This document shows positions 37,360-45,048 of a stretch of DNA of 64,000 bases, one piece after another. Under the pieces are notes generated by a model, which saw nothing but the letters and a program-made list of their open reading frames with translations, was not told where the DNA came from and did no database searches. The stretch's first letter is position 1; each line of letters starts with the position of its first letter. The translations under genes were made by a program, and so were the position numbers. This DNA is from CAIXSC01 sp046349915. Its GTDB lineage: Bacteria > Planctomycetota > Planctomycetia > Pirellulales > Pirellulaceae. The stretch spans positions 1,054,001-1,118,000 of the forward strand of contig JAXMBL010000003.1 of assembly GCA_046349915.1 (NCBI GenBank). Direction: 5' to 3'.

Positions 37360-38568
37360 CTAGCGACCAATCTTGTAGAGTGCTTCGTCGGTCCGTAGGT
37401 ACATGGCGTTGCCAACGAACGCAGGGGTTGCAAACGTACGCCCAGGGACTTCGTTCTTGCCAAGCAATTCGTATTTCTTGCCGGCGCGAACCCAGGTCGC
37501 GACGCCTGTCTCGTTCAGGAACAGAATGCGCTCGCCCACTTGAACAGGCGAGGCAGAGTAGTTACCCGCCAATCGCTGGGTCCAATGAGCTTGACCTGTC
37601 TTGGCATCCACGCAAGTGGCGATGCCTTCATCGGAAACAAAGTAAAGTTCGTCGCCCACCAACAGGGGCGATGGGGTGCTGGGAGCGCCTCGCTTCAAAC
37701 GCCAAACCACGTGCGAGTCAGTAACATCACCCTGTCCTCCCAGCTTGACGGCCATGAGTTCCGGATGATCATAGTCGTGGTTGTAGAAGACCATGCCGTG
37801 ACCGACGGCCGGCTGAGGGACAACCGACCAGCCATGAGCCAGGACTTTCCAGATTTCTTCGCCCGTCGCCAGATCGTAGGCCGCGAAATGGTCGGGGCCT
37901 GGAGCCAGCACCTGTGGCTTGCCATCGACGTCAGTGATGGTGGGGGTGACGAAGGAGTGGCTGATGCGAGCCTTCACGGAACGTAGCGTTTTCCAGGCTA
38001 CCTTACCGGTGTTCGCATCAATGGACGCCACGAATGGATTCACGCTTCCATCGCAGACAACGACAAGTTTGTTGTCGCGGAGAACGGGCGAGCCGCCATT
38101 GCCGTGAAGCGGAGGGTAGTCGAGTTCCAAGCAGAGCCATTGCAGTTCGCCGTCGGCGGCCTTGAGTTTCGCCACGCCCTGGGCGCCGAAGTGAACGTAG
38201 ACGGCATCGTCGCGGACAATGGGAGTCGGACTTGCGTGGCTGTTTTTGGCATGGATCGCGGGCGTTTTTTCGAGTCGACGTATTTCGCGATCCCACAGGA
38301 CCTTCCCTGTGTTGGCGTCCAGAGCCAATGCGCGGAGTGACAGACCCTCGCCTTCCGCAACCGCGGTGGTCAGATAGATCTTGCCGGCGACAATGGCTGG
38401 CGAAGACCAGCCCAATCCGGGAATCGTCGTTTTCCAAGTGACGTTGTTGGTATCCGACCACTCGAGCGGACTGGCGGCGACGGCCACGCGTGCATCTGAA
38501 TAGGGACCGCGGAATTGCGGCCAATCACCCGTAGAAAGAACGACCAGGGCGAGTGCTTGGGCGAGCAT
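37360..38568 (-). CDS. PQQ-like beta-propeller repeat protein
   Basis: The 402-residue version starts at MLAQALALVVLSTGDWPQFRG. Repeated blades such as LALDANTGKVLWDREI, ASIDANTGKVAWKTL, AAYDLATGEEIWKVL and ATCVDAKTGQAHWTQ identify the PQQ/BamB-like propeller. The frame is open upstream to 38796; a GTG about 50 codons up would give a more basic n-region and may be the true start. The mature protein starts with DWPQFRGP, a common planctomycete motif. No enzyme active site is recognisable; a binding or quinoprotein-like role is possible. The 318 bases between this start and the sulfatase end hold no other gene. Confidence 0.85.
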   Translation of the reverse strand: MLAQALALVVLSTGDWPQFRGPYSDARVAVAASPLEWSDTNNVTWKTTIPGLGWSSPAIVAGKIYLTTAVAEGEGLSLRALALDANTGKVLWDREIRRLEKTPAIHAKNSHASPTPIVRDDAVYVHFGAQGVAKLKAADGELQWLCLELDYPPLHGNGGSPVLRDNKLVVVCDGSVNPFVASIDANTGKVAWKTLRSVKARISHSFVTPTITDVDGKPQVLAPGPDHFAAYDLATGEEIWKVLAHGWSVVPQPAVGHGMVFYNHDYDHPELMAVKLGGQGDVTDSHVVWRLKRGAPSTPSPLLVGDELYFVSDEGIATCVDAKTGQAHWTQRLAGNYSASPVQVGERILFLNETGVATWVRAGKKYELLGKNEVPGRTFATPAFVGNAMYLRTDEALYKIGR

Positions 38569-38886
38569 GGAAAACGTGACTCCGAGAAAGGGTCGGTTGG
38601 TCTTGAGGCGGGAAAAACGGACGGGGAACAAGCGTTCGTCGCTTTCGCGCACCGGAACTGCTTGCCACTCATTTGGCGAGTTAGCTCTCGGGCCCGTGAG
38701 TCTCTTGAGGCCCTTACGGCCCAAGGCCCAGGCGACGACGCTCGCGTAGTTTAATCCCCCGCCAGCGCCTTGTGGACTGGTGCGACCAAAGCTCAATCAG
38801 GCCGAAAATTTCCGCAACCTGCGGGTGTGGGGCAGGTGAAGGGAATCGTATCGTTTGCGAAACGTAGCTCGCGAGCAATCTCGAGT

Positions 38887-40332
38887 TCACTTCGAGTTGG
38901 TCGCTTGCTTCTTCTTCGCCCCCTTTTTGCCAGCCTTCGCTGCTGGCACGCCACCTGCGCCGGGTAGATTGGGAGCGTCCGTCGAAGGGAGCCACCGAAT
39001 CAAATCTGCTTTTTGTGCGGCGTGCATAGGCGAGTTGGCTAGGTTGGTGTATTCAAGCGGATCGGACAGATGGTCGTACAATTCTTCGCCACCGTCTGCG
39101 TAACGAATGTAACGCCAAGAATCGGTGCGAACCGAGTGGTTCTTGTAGCCGTGCGTCGTGATCGCTGGCGACGGCCAAGATGCAGTCGGATCACTCAACA
39201 GAGGGCGCAGACTGCGTCCTTCGAGATGGCTGGGAGGGGCAAGTTTGGTGAGATCGCAAAGTGTGGGATAAATCGACGTATAGTCGACTGCTCGAGAACA
39301 GATTTTGCCGGCGGGCGTTATCTGGGGGGCTTTCCAAATGAAGACAGTACGAGTGGGCTCTTCCCACAACGCGAACTTCCGCCAGTGCGATTTTTCGCCG
39401 AGGCTCCAACCATGATCACTCCACAGGCAAACAATGGTGTTATTGCGGTGTGGGGAGCGGTCGAGTGCGTCGAGTAAGCGGCCGATTTGTGAGTCGCAAA
39501 ACGCTATGGTGGCGAGATAAGCTTGGACTGCTTCCTTCCAGCGTCCTGAAGCGATGATCTGAGCATGATCACCTTCGGCGCCGGCCATTTTTCGTCCCGC
39601 CGGAGGAACGTCATCCAGATCGTCCGCGCGATGAGGCGGCAGTTGAATGGAATCGAGAGGAAACTGGTCGTACCACTTCTTCGGCACACTGAACGGCATG
39701 TGAGGTTTTACCAAGCCGACAGCGATAAAGAATGGTTGGTTGCTTGATTCGTTGAGCTTCTCGATCGCGTAACTCACAACGCCGTAGTCGGGCATTTCCT
39801 CATCGGAACTCGCGAGTGGATAAAACTGGATTCCACCAACGCCGCTGTCTTTTGCATCGGGATGTCGAGTCGTTGTTCCTTTTCCGGGAAAGTAGTCTGT
39901 CCAGAGTCCTCCGCGATCGCCTGCTCCGTGGTAGATCTTCCCAGCACCGTAGACTCGGTAGCCGGCGCGATGAAAGTGTGTGTTGAGCAGTTTATCCTCG
40001 GAAATTCCGGGACGCCAATTCTGGCTATTCACGTAGCAGCCTGTCGAACTTGGTCTGAGGCCCGACATTAGCGAGGCTCGCGAGGGATTGCACGCGGGTG
40101 CTGTGCAGTAGGCGCGTGAGAACGATACGCCTTGAGCCGCGAGCCGATCCATGTGTGGCGTGCGAGTTTGGGAATTTCGCCCCAAGTGTCCCACCCAGTG
40201 ATTCAAATCATCGATCGCGATGAAAAGCACATTGGGGCGTTCGTTTGCGATGCCAGATGTGGCTGTCATCGCCAACGAAAACGCTAAAACGATGACAAGG
40301 GCCTTCAACGACAGCGAGTGGATGCATGGCAT
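38887..40332 (-). CDS. Secreted sulfatase, iduronate-2-sulfatase-like
   Basis: A 481-residue protein. The start at 40332 gives a signal peptide (LKALVIVLAFSLAMTATSG); the frame to 40506 runs over the upstream gene and is a shadow. PNVLFIAIDDLNHWVG carries metal-binding Asp41 and Asp42; ACNPSRASLMSG is the sulfatase signature with Cys81 as the formylglycine precursor. WSDHGWSLGEKSHWRK and GYKNHSVRTDSWRYI are typical of the iduronate-2-sulfatase branch of family S1. The C-terminus is a Lys-rich tail (GKKGAKKKQ). It probably desulfates polysaccharides. It lies 22 bases downstream of the glycosyltransferase-phosphatase fusion. Confidence 0.9.
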   Translation of the reverse strand: MPCIHSLSLKALVIVLAFSLAMTATSGIANERPNVLFIAIDDLNHWVGHLGRNSQTRTPHMDRLAAQGVSFSRAYCTAPACNPSRASLMSGLRPSSTGCYVNSQNWRPGISEDKLLNTHFHRAGYRVYGAGKIYHGAGDRGGLWTDYFPGKGTTTRHPDAKDSGVGGIQFYPLASSDEEMPDYGVVSYAIEKLNESSNQPFFIAVGLVKPHMPFSVPKKWYDQFPLDSIQLPPHRADDLDDVPPAGRKMAGAEGDHAQIIASGRWKEAVQAYLATIAFCDSQIGRLLDALDRSPHRNNTIVCLWSDHGWSLGEKSHWRKFALWEEPTRTVFIWKAPQITPAGKICSRAVDYTSIYPTLCDLTKLAPPSHLEGRSLRPLLSDPTASWPSPAITTHGYKNHSVRTDSWRYIRYADGGEELYDHLSDPLEYTNLANSPMHAAQKADLIRWLPSTDAPNLPGAGGVPAAKAGKKGAKKKQATNSK

Positions 40333-40354
40333 GGGCGGCCTGCGAAGGGATGGG

Positions 40355-41749
40355 CTACGAACTGCTGGCTCCGTTGGTGAACGCCATGACTTCGAGCAAG
40401 TTCTCGATAGCCAAATGTTTGGCGGCGTTGCGGACGATGTCGCTTTTTGGCTGAAAGGCCACCGAGTTGCCGGCGGCTTCGAGCATGCAGGCATCGGGTA
40501 CGCCATCGCCCACGGCGAGCACTTGGTCGGAAGTCAGTCCAAATTGCTCGCAGACATGCAGCAGCACATTGAGTTTGCAGACTTGATGTCGCTGGCAACC
40601 TTGGGGATGCTGCATGGCCGGAGAGATGGTGACCTCGCCCGTGGCGATGCCTCGCCGGAATCGCATCAGGTGAGCAATGCTGAATTCCGCGAAAACTCGT
40701 CGTCGCACAATTTCCGTGGCGACAAAGTAGCTGTCGCTCACGATGCCGACTCGATAGCCTGCTTTGCGTAAAGCGATGACTAGCTCGGCGGCGCCGGGCA
40801 TCAACGGCATGCACCGCGCCACCTCTTCGAAAGTCTCTTTGGGAACATCCGCGAATAGCGCCGCGATCCGCTGAGTGCGTTCTTCGGAGGGGACTTCGGG
40901 ATTGTCGAGCAACAAGTTGAGGTCGGCGGTCTTGTTGAGCCTTTGGGCGAGCGCCACGACGAAACGGCCTCGCAGCAGAGTACCGTCCATGTCGAGCAGC
41001 GCGAGTCGGTCGGGAGCGCCGAGACGTTTGAAAACGACGTCCATCTCCGCTTGAGCTCGCCGCTCCACCTCGCCGACCTCGCGAATCTGGTGTGGTTCAA
41101 GTCGACCATACCGCGAGGCTCGATCGAGGATCGCACGGACCACTTGCCCCGCCATATCGCCGAGCGCGTCGAGCGTCTGACTGTCGTGCGTGATGTGCCC
41201 GATATCGACTTGTTGCACGACGGCGCCCGAGATAGCCACATCCAGCAATAGAGCAACATCCACCCCATAGTCCGACTCGAACCGCATATTCCGCAGCACG
41301 GAGCGTCGAGCCGCGATGATGCCACCGAGCGGCTGGTCGATATGATTCAACTCGGGAAAAAAAGTTTTCAGCAGCGGACGAGCCGTGAGAATGGTGACTC
41401 GTCCGGCACTGCGCGAGAACTTGGCCTTCACGAAATCGGCCGAACCATCGATCAAGGGGCGAGTCATTCGCTCAATCAAGTCGTCCGCTAAACCGCTTAA
41501 ATCGCCGTCTAAAAACAGCAGGATTTCGTTGGTCGCGGCCATCACGCCGTCTTCCATGGAAGCGCCTTTTCCCAGCAGCGTGCTGGTGACCACGCGGGCC
41601 CCCGCGCTCGCCGCAAGTTCAGGCGTCCCATCGATCGAGCCATCGTCCACGACGATCACTTCCGTGACCAAAGGGGATCTCTTGGCGAATTCAATCACGC
41701 TGGAGATCGTGGGCGATTCGTTAAGGACGGGCACAATGACTGTTATCAT
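40355..41749 (-). CDS. GT81-like glycosyltransferase fused to HAD phosphatase (candidate bifunctional glucosylglycerate synthase)
   Basis: A 464-residue cytosolic protein starting at MITVIVPVLNESPT; the frame is open to 41863 but the GT fold begins at this ATG. Residues 1-235 are a GT-A glycosyltransferase: VVDDGSIDGT (34-42), the metal-binding LDGDLSG (DGD 81-83), DQPLGGIIAARRSVL (138-152), YGVDVALLLD and a THDSQTLDALGDMA stretch. The last three resemble GT81 glucosyl-3-phosphoglycerate synthases. Residues 248-464 are a SerB-like HAD phosphatase: LLDMDGTLLR (Asp nucleophile 253), IVSDSYF, Lys392 and VGDGVPDAC. In GpgS/GpgP pathways these two steps make the compatible solute glucosylglycerate. 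The fusion and product are inference; mannosyl transfer is an alternative. Confidence 0.85.
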   Translation of the reverse strand: MITVIVPVLNESPTISSVIEFAKRSPLVTEVIVVDDGSIDGTPELAASAGARVVTSTLLGKGASMEDGVMAATNEILLFLDGDLSGLADDLIERMTRPLIDGSADFVKAKFSRSAGRVTILTARPLLKTFFPELNHIDQPLGGIIAARRSVLRNMRFESDYGVDVALLLDVAISGAVVQQVDIGHITHDSQTLDALGDMAGQVVRAILDRASRYGRLEPHQIREVGEVERRAQAEMDVVFKRLGAPDRLALLDMDGTLLRGRFVVALAQRLNKTADLNLLLDNPEVPSEERTQRIAALFADVPKETFEEVARCMPLMPGAAELVIALRKAGYRVGIVSDSYFVATEIVRRRVFAEFSIAHLMRFRRGIATGEVTISPAMQHPQGCQRHQVCKLNVLLHVCEQFGLTSDQVLAVGDGVPDACMLEAAGNSVAFQPKSDIVRNAAKHLAIENLLEVMAFTNGASSS

Positions 41750-41945
41750 CGACTTTTCCCTCTGGTACGGTGTCGACTTGTGGAGAAGATGAGCGACCGT
41801 AGCGTAAGCTCTAGCCTCGACCGTGGCAACCCTTGAAGCGGCTGCGTGGACGAACTTGCGCACGTCTCGCTAGTTGGACAGCGCCTGGTTCGCCTTCGCC
41901 GAGATGGATCGACAGCTTCGCGGTGTGTGTGCTTTTGCGCGAGAC

Positions 41946-42776
41946 TTAATGAGCGTCCGCCGCCTGTTGCGTCTTCGGAGTAGCGGAATCACCTGCGACG
42001 CGATCAGCATCAACACTGTGCCGTAAGTCGACCATGGCTTGCTGGCCCACGCGAATGAAACCCTCTCGCCCACGATCCAAATCCATGATCAGTCCCAGGA
42101 CAATGATGAACGAGAGAACGATGCCGATCATGGCCGGGGATCGCTTCGTGGCGGCGATTCCCGCTTGGTAGCCGATCGAGGCGACGCCGAGCGTCGCGAG
42201 TGTCGCCAACGAAAGCCAGATCGTGAGCGGAATCCGGCTTCGTAGCGCGATCATGGTCCGCTCCGCATGCAGGTCAATCACCTCGTTTAGCGATTGAATG
42301 AAGACTCCGACGAGGATCGATTGCGGCGCCTCGGCGGCAGCCAAACTCGTTTCATTCCAGAGTTGCCCATGAATCTGCTCCGACTCGGCGATGGCCGATG
42401 TGAGTTGCTTGGGGTCCACGCCTCGCAGTCGAGCATCAATGTACTGACTCAGCAATTCCTGGATTCGCTCGCCGTGAGGCTTGGGCAGTAGTTTCGCTCG
42501 CAGGTAGGCCGTGCCGATGGCGTTCGCTTCTCGGAGGACCACCTCGCGACGCGCCTCGAAACGAGATGAGGCAAGACTGAAGCTGAAGCCGAGCAAGAGA
42601 GCGACGAGTCCCAGGATGGAGGCTACCATCGCGCTGACCGATTGCTCTTTTTCGTCGATCGAGTGGGCATGGCGCCATTGGCCAGCACGGTAACCCGCTT
42701 CCAGCGCGATGATGAGTCCAGCGATCGAGAGGATGACGAGCAGCCAGAGTGGAAAGATATCGAGCGGCGAACCCAT
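41946..42776 (-). CDS. Bestrophin-like membrane protein (DUF4239 type)
   Basis: A 276-residue protein. The start at 42776 (MGSPLDIFPLWLLVILS) puts the first membrane helix at the N-terminus; the frame to 42926 adds an unlikely hydrophilic leader. Four likely helices are seen: LDIFPLWLLVILSIAGLII, MVASILGLVALLLGFSFSL, TIWLSLATLATLGVASIGY and AMIGIVLSFIIVLGLIMDL. Between them lies a charged helical region with FEARREVVLREANAIGTAY. This layout matches the DUF4239/bestrophin-like family, related in fold to anion channels. Its position near a compatible-solute enzyme hints at osmotic function, but that is weak. Confidence 0.75.
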   Translation of the reverse strand: MGSPLDIFPLWLLVILSIAGLIIALEAGYRAGQWRHAHSIDEKEQSVSAMVASILGLVALLLGFSFSLASSRFEARREVVLREANAIGTAYLRAKLLPKPHGERIQELLSQYIDARLRGVDPKQLTSAIAESEQIHGQLWNETSLAAAEAPQSILVGVFIQSLNEVIDLHAERTMIALRSRIPLTIWLSLATLATLGVASIGYQAGIAATKRSPAMIGIVLSFIIVLGLIMDLDRGREGFIRVGQQAMVDLRHSVDADRVAGDSATPKTQQAADAH

Positions 42777-42939
42777 GAAATCTACCTGTAATGATGTCAA
42801 TTCAGAGTAGGCTAGATGCGGCGCTCCGGGCTTACGGCGCGATCGAAACGCGGCCAACTGACCGGTTTCCAGTATAGTCGAATCTGCCCAAGTGTGATGA
42901 GTTGGAGTTTTGTCCGCGGCTGTCAAAGCCGGGGCAGGG

Positions 42940-43000
42940 CGGTTGAAATCGAAGCGAGGCCGCTCGATACTGGCGGCCCGTCCGTCGCAATGACGGGCGA
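42940..43000. repeat. Palindrome-rich leader of the NHL propeller gene
   Basis: Between 42777 and 43066 there is no gene. Two perfect palindromes lie close together: GGCCGC/GCGGCC (42958-42978) and CCCGTC/GACGGG (42977-42997). The two overlap, so they would be mutually exclusive in RNA. They precede the start at 43067 by 70-110 bases and could be a terminator or control element. Confidence 0.35.
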
Positions 43001-43066
43001 AAGGACATCAACTAGTCGTTTAGTCCAGGCTTAGGCTGTTTCGCGTCATCCTTCGGAGTCACTTGC

Positions 43067-44080
43067 ATGCGTAGACTTAGTCTCTCTTCGTCCCTCTTGT
43101 TCGTGCTCGTCGCGGCCGTCTGGCAGGCGCCGTTGAGCGCCTTTGAACTCCCCAAGCCAGTTCGCATGGGGACTGGCGTGATGACTTTCGACACAGTCCC
43201 AGGTTGGGGATTGCGACCCGATGGACACTCGGCGCTGGGCCCGACGCACGGCGCGGTGGTCATCGACAAGATGGGCAACATCTACACCAGTGCCCAGAAG
43301 GGGGTTGTCGTCTTCTCGCCAGATGGCAAGGTGATTCAAGAATATCTCGGCGATAAGTACTCGAACTTGCACGACATGGAGATTCGCGCGGAAGGAGACG
43401 CCGAGTTCATTTACGGTGCGCGAAATGCCAACGCCGAGGGGATCAAGTTCAATGCTCACACGGGCGAAATTGTGTTGAAGCTGCCGTTCCCCAAGGAATC
43501 AGGCTTGGAGTTGAAGCAGTTCAGCCCCACGGCCATTACGGTCGCGCCGAATGGGGACATCTTCTTGAGCGACGGATATGCCAGCAATCACATCTTCAAG
43601 TTCGACAAGACCGGCAAGTACTTGATGCACTTCGGCAAGAAGGGGAACGGGCTGAAAGAGTTTAACACGGCTCACGGCATGACCCTCGACACTCGCTACG
43701 ATCCACCTCGCCTGCTGATCTGCGATCGCAATCATCAGCCAAAAGGTCGTTTGTTGCACTATGATCTCGAAGGAAACTACATCGACGAAGTGATCACGGG
43801 GCTGGGAATGCCGACGTCGGCGACGGTCCAAGGGGACTATGTATCGGTTCCCGACCTCCATGGTCGAGTCGTGATTTTGGACAAGAGCAACACGATCGTG
43901 GCCGTGCTTGGCCACAACCCCGATCCGGCAAAAGGCAGGAACTTCAACATTCCCCAGGATCAATGGATCGAAGGCGTGTTCAGCGGCACGCACGGCTCGT
44001 ATTGGGATAAGGATGGCAATCTCTATGTTCAAGACTGGAACGTAGCCGGCCGCATCATGAAGCTCGTGCGAGTGAAGTAG
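43067..44080 (+). CDS. Secreted NHL-repeat six-bladed beta-propeller protein
   Basis: A 337-residue protein with CGGAG upstream and a signal peptide (LSSSLLFVLVAAVWQAPLS). Blades show NHL character: GAVVIDKMGNIYT, AITVAPNGDIFLSDGY, HIFKFDKTGKYLMHFG, GMTLDTRYDPPRLLICDR and HGSYWDKDGNLYVQDWN. The arrangement resembles peptidyl-alpha-hydroxyglycine alpha-amidating lyase-like propellers, but the lyase residues cannot be confirmed by eye. It may bind or cleave a small ligand outside the cytoplasm. It converges with the LEPR-XLL-like gene, with two strong hairpins between. Confidence 0.82.
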   Translation: MRRLSLSSSLLFVLVAAVWQAPLSAFELPKPVRMGTGVMTFDTVPGWGLRPDGHSALGPTHGAVVIDKMGNIYTSAQKGVVVFSPDGKVIQEYLGDKYSNLHDMEIRAEGDAEFIYGARNANAEGIKFNAHTGEIVLKLPFPKESGLELKQFSPTAITVAPNGDIFLSDGYASNHIFKFDKTGKYLMHFGKKGNGLKEFNTAHGMTLDTRYDPPRLLICDRNHQPKGRLLHYDLEGNYIDEVITGLGMPTSATVQGDYVSVPDLHGRVVILDKSNTIVAVLGHNPDPAKGRNFNIPQDQWIEGVFSGTHGSYWDKDGNLYVQDWNVAGRIMKLVRVK

Positions 44081-44093
44081 CCCGCGAAGTAGC

Positions 44094-44112
44094 CCGCTCA
44101 CTTCGTGAGCGG
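44094..44112. repeat. Perfect hairpin, TTC loop, palindrome family copy A
   Basis: CCGCTCAC-TTC-GTGAGCGG, an 8-bp stem with a 3-nt loop, 14 bases after the NHL gene stop. Its flanks (GTAGCC before, GAACAGCC after) recur around the hairpin at 56356-56374, whose stem sequence differs. Confidence 0.6.
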
Positions 44113-44162
44113 AACAGCCTCAGGAGCGAACTGCTTCTGCGTTCGCCCCGAAGCTGGAACTG

Positions 44163-44196
44163 CGAGCCACATCTTCTGAGTGGAAGATGTGGCTCG
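44163..44196. terminator. 14-bp perfect hairpin between convergent genes
   Basis: CGAGCCACATCTTC-TGAGTG-GAAGATGTGGCTCG: a perfect 14-bp stem with a 6-nt loop, followed on the plus strand by a T-run-containing stretch (TCGATTTTTGCC). It sits between a plus-strand and a minus-strand 3' end, so it can serve both. Confidence 0.65.
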
Positions 44197-44231
44197 GTCG
44201 ATTTTTGCCACAGGCTCGCCCGCATGCCACA

Positions 44232-44816
44232 TTATGGATCCAGCGGGTCGGCGTTCTCGAGTGGATCTTGCGACTGTTCGGCATTGTTCAAGGGATCTTC
44301 CAGCGGTTCGGCATCCTCGAGTGGATCTTCCGACTTCTCGGCGTTGTCGAGTGGGTCTTCGAGCGGCTCTGCGAAGTCGAGTGGATCTGCGGACTTTTCT
44401 GCTTCGTCCAGTGGGTTCTCGACTGGTTCCGCAAAATCAAGTGGATTACCGAGTTTCTCAGCCTGTCCCAGTGGGTCCTGCGTCGGCTCGGCGAGAGAAA
44501 GATCGAGATTGAACCAGAAAGGCAGTGGAACTTGCCCTTGAAGGTTTGTGTCCTCAGCGAGGCTATTGTCTTGAACTTCAAATTGCGAGTTGTCCGACAC
44601 AAAGGTGTCATACACCGGCTCAACGGAGTCCAAGTCGGGGGATAAGCCGAGGTCAGCCGCCATGAAGCGACGCTGTTCCAAGGATTCGAACAGGCGGCGA
44701 GGCCGGGGGCGGCGAACGCGGGCTTGGGGTGATCCCGTGAGTGCCTGCGAGGACTGTGGATGTAATGAGTGGGGTCGCCGATCGAGCAGCTTCTGCCAGA
44801 GTTGACGCAGTGACAT
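44232..44816 (-). CDS. Mini LEPR-XLL-like protein with 10-residue acidic repeats
   Basis: A 194-residue protein starting at MSLRQLWQKLLDRRP. Residues about 33-55 (RRPRPRRLFESLEQRRFMAA) match the basic LEPR-XLL-type N-terminal signature that heads very large planctomycete surface proteins. After a 60-residue acidic region, residues about 108-194 are about eight and a half tandem 10-residue repeats with consensus x-E/D-D/N-P-L-D-x-A-E-K/P, encoded by 30-base DNA repeats. The tail is strongly acidic. An open frame on the other strand of the repeats is an artefact of the repeat. It could be a truncated or minimal surface protein, or a calcium-binding spacer. No known domain in the repeat. Confidence 0.75.
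   Translation of the reverse strand: MSLRQLWQKLLDRRPHSLHPQSSQALTGSPQARVRRPRPRRLFESLEQRRFMAADLGLSPDLDSVEPVYDTFVSDNSQFEVQDNSLAEDTNLQGQVPLPFWFNLDLSLAEPTQDPLGQAEKLGNPLDFAEPVENPLDEAEKSADPLDFAEPLEDPLDNAEKSEDPLEDAEPLEDPLNNAEQSQDPLENADPLDP
44235..44494. repeat. 30-bp coding tandem repeats
   Basis: Successive 30-base units such as GTCGAGTGGATCTTCCGACT on the plus strand encode the ten-residue repeats of the minus-strand gene. Units differ mainly at third positions and at alternating Lys/Pro codons, so the repeat may be made of 60-base pairs. Confidence 0.7.
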
Positions 44817-45048
44817 AACACGTTTCCTGAGAAGAGGTTGATGAGTAGATGCGGCTGGCCTCGGAGAAATCGTGCCATCGACACGATGATTCCAAGTCAG
44901 GTTCTTGCGACGTCATTACGCGGCGAAACACCTTCTGTGACCGCATCCGCATCGATAAAGCCCTGGTCGCTTGTTTCCTGTTCTGGACACCGAGTAAAGT
45001 GACGGCTCGCTGGCGACCTCCATCTCCTTCCGCAGCAGGTTACTACGC

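Noticed and set aside
44187..44645. Plus-strand repetitive hydrophobic open frame (WILRLFGIVQGIF-like)
   Set aside because: It is the antisense reading of the 30-base repeats in the LEPR-XLL-like gene and has no start signal.
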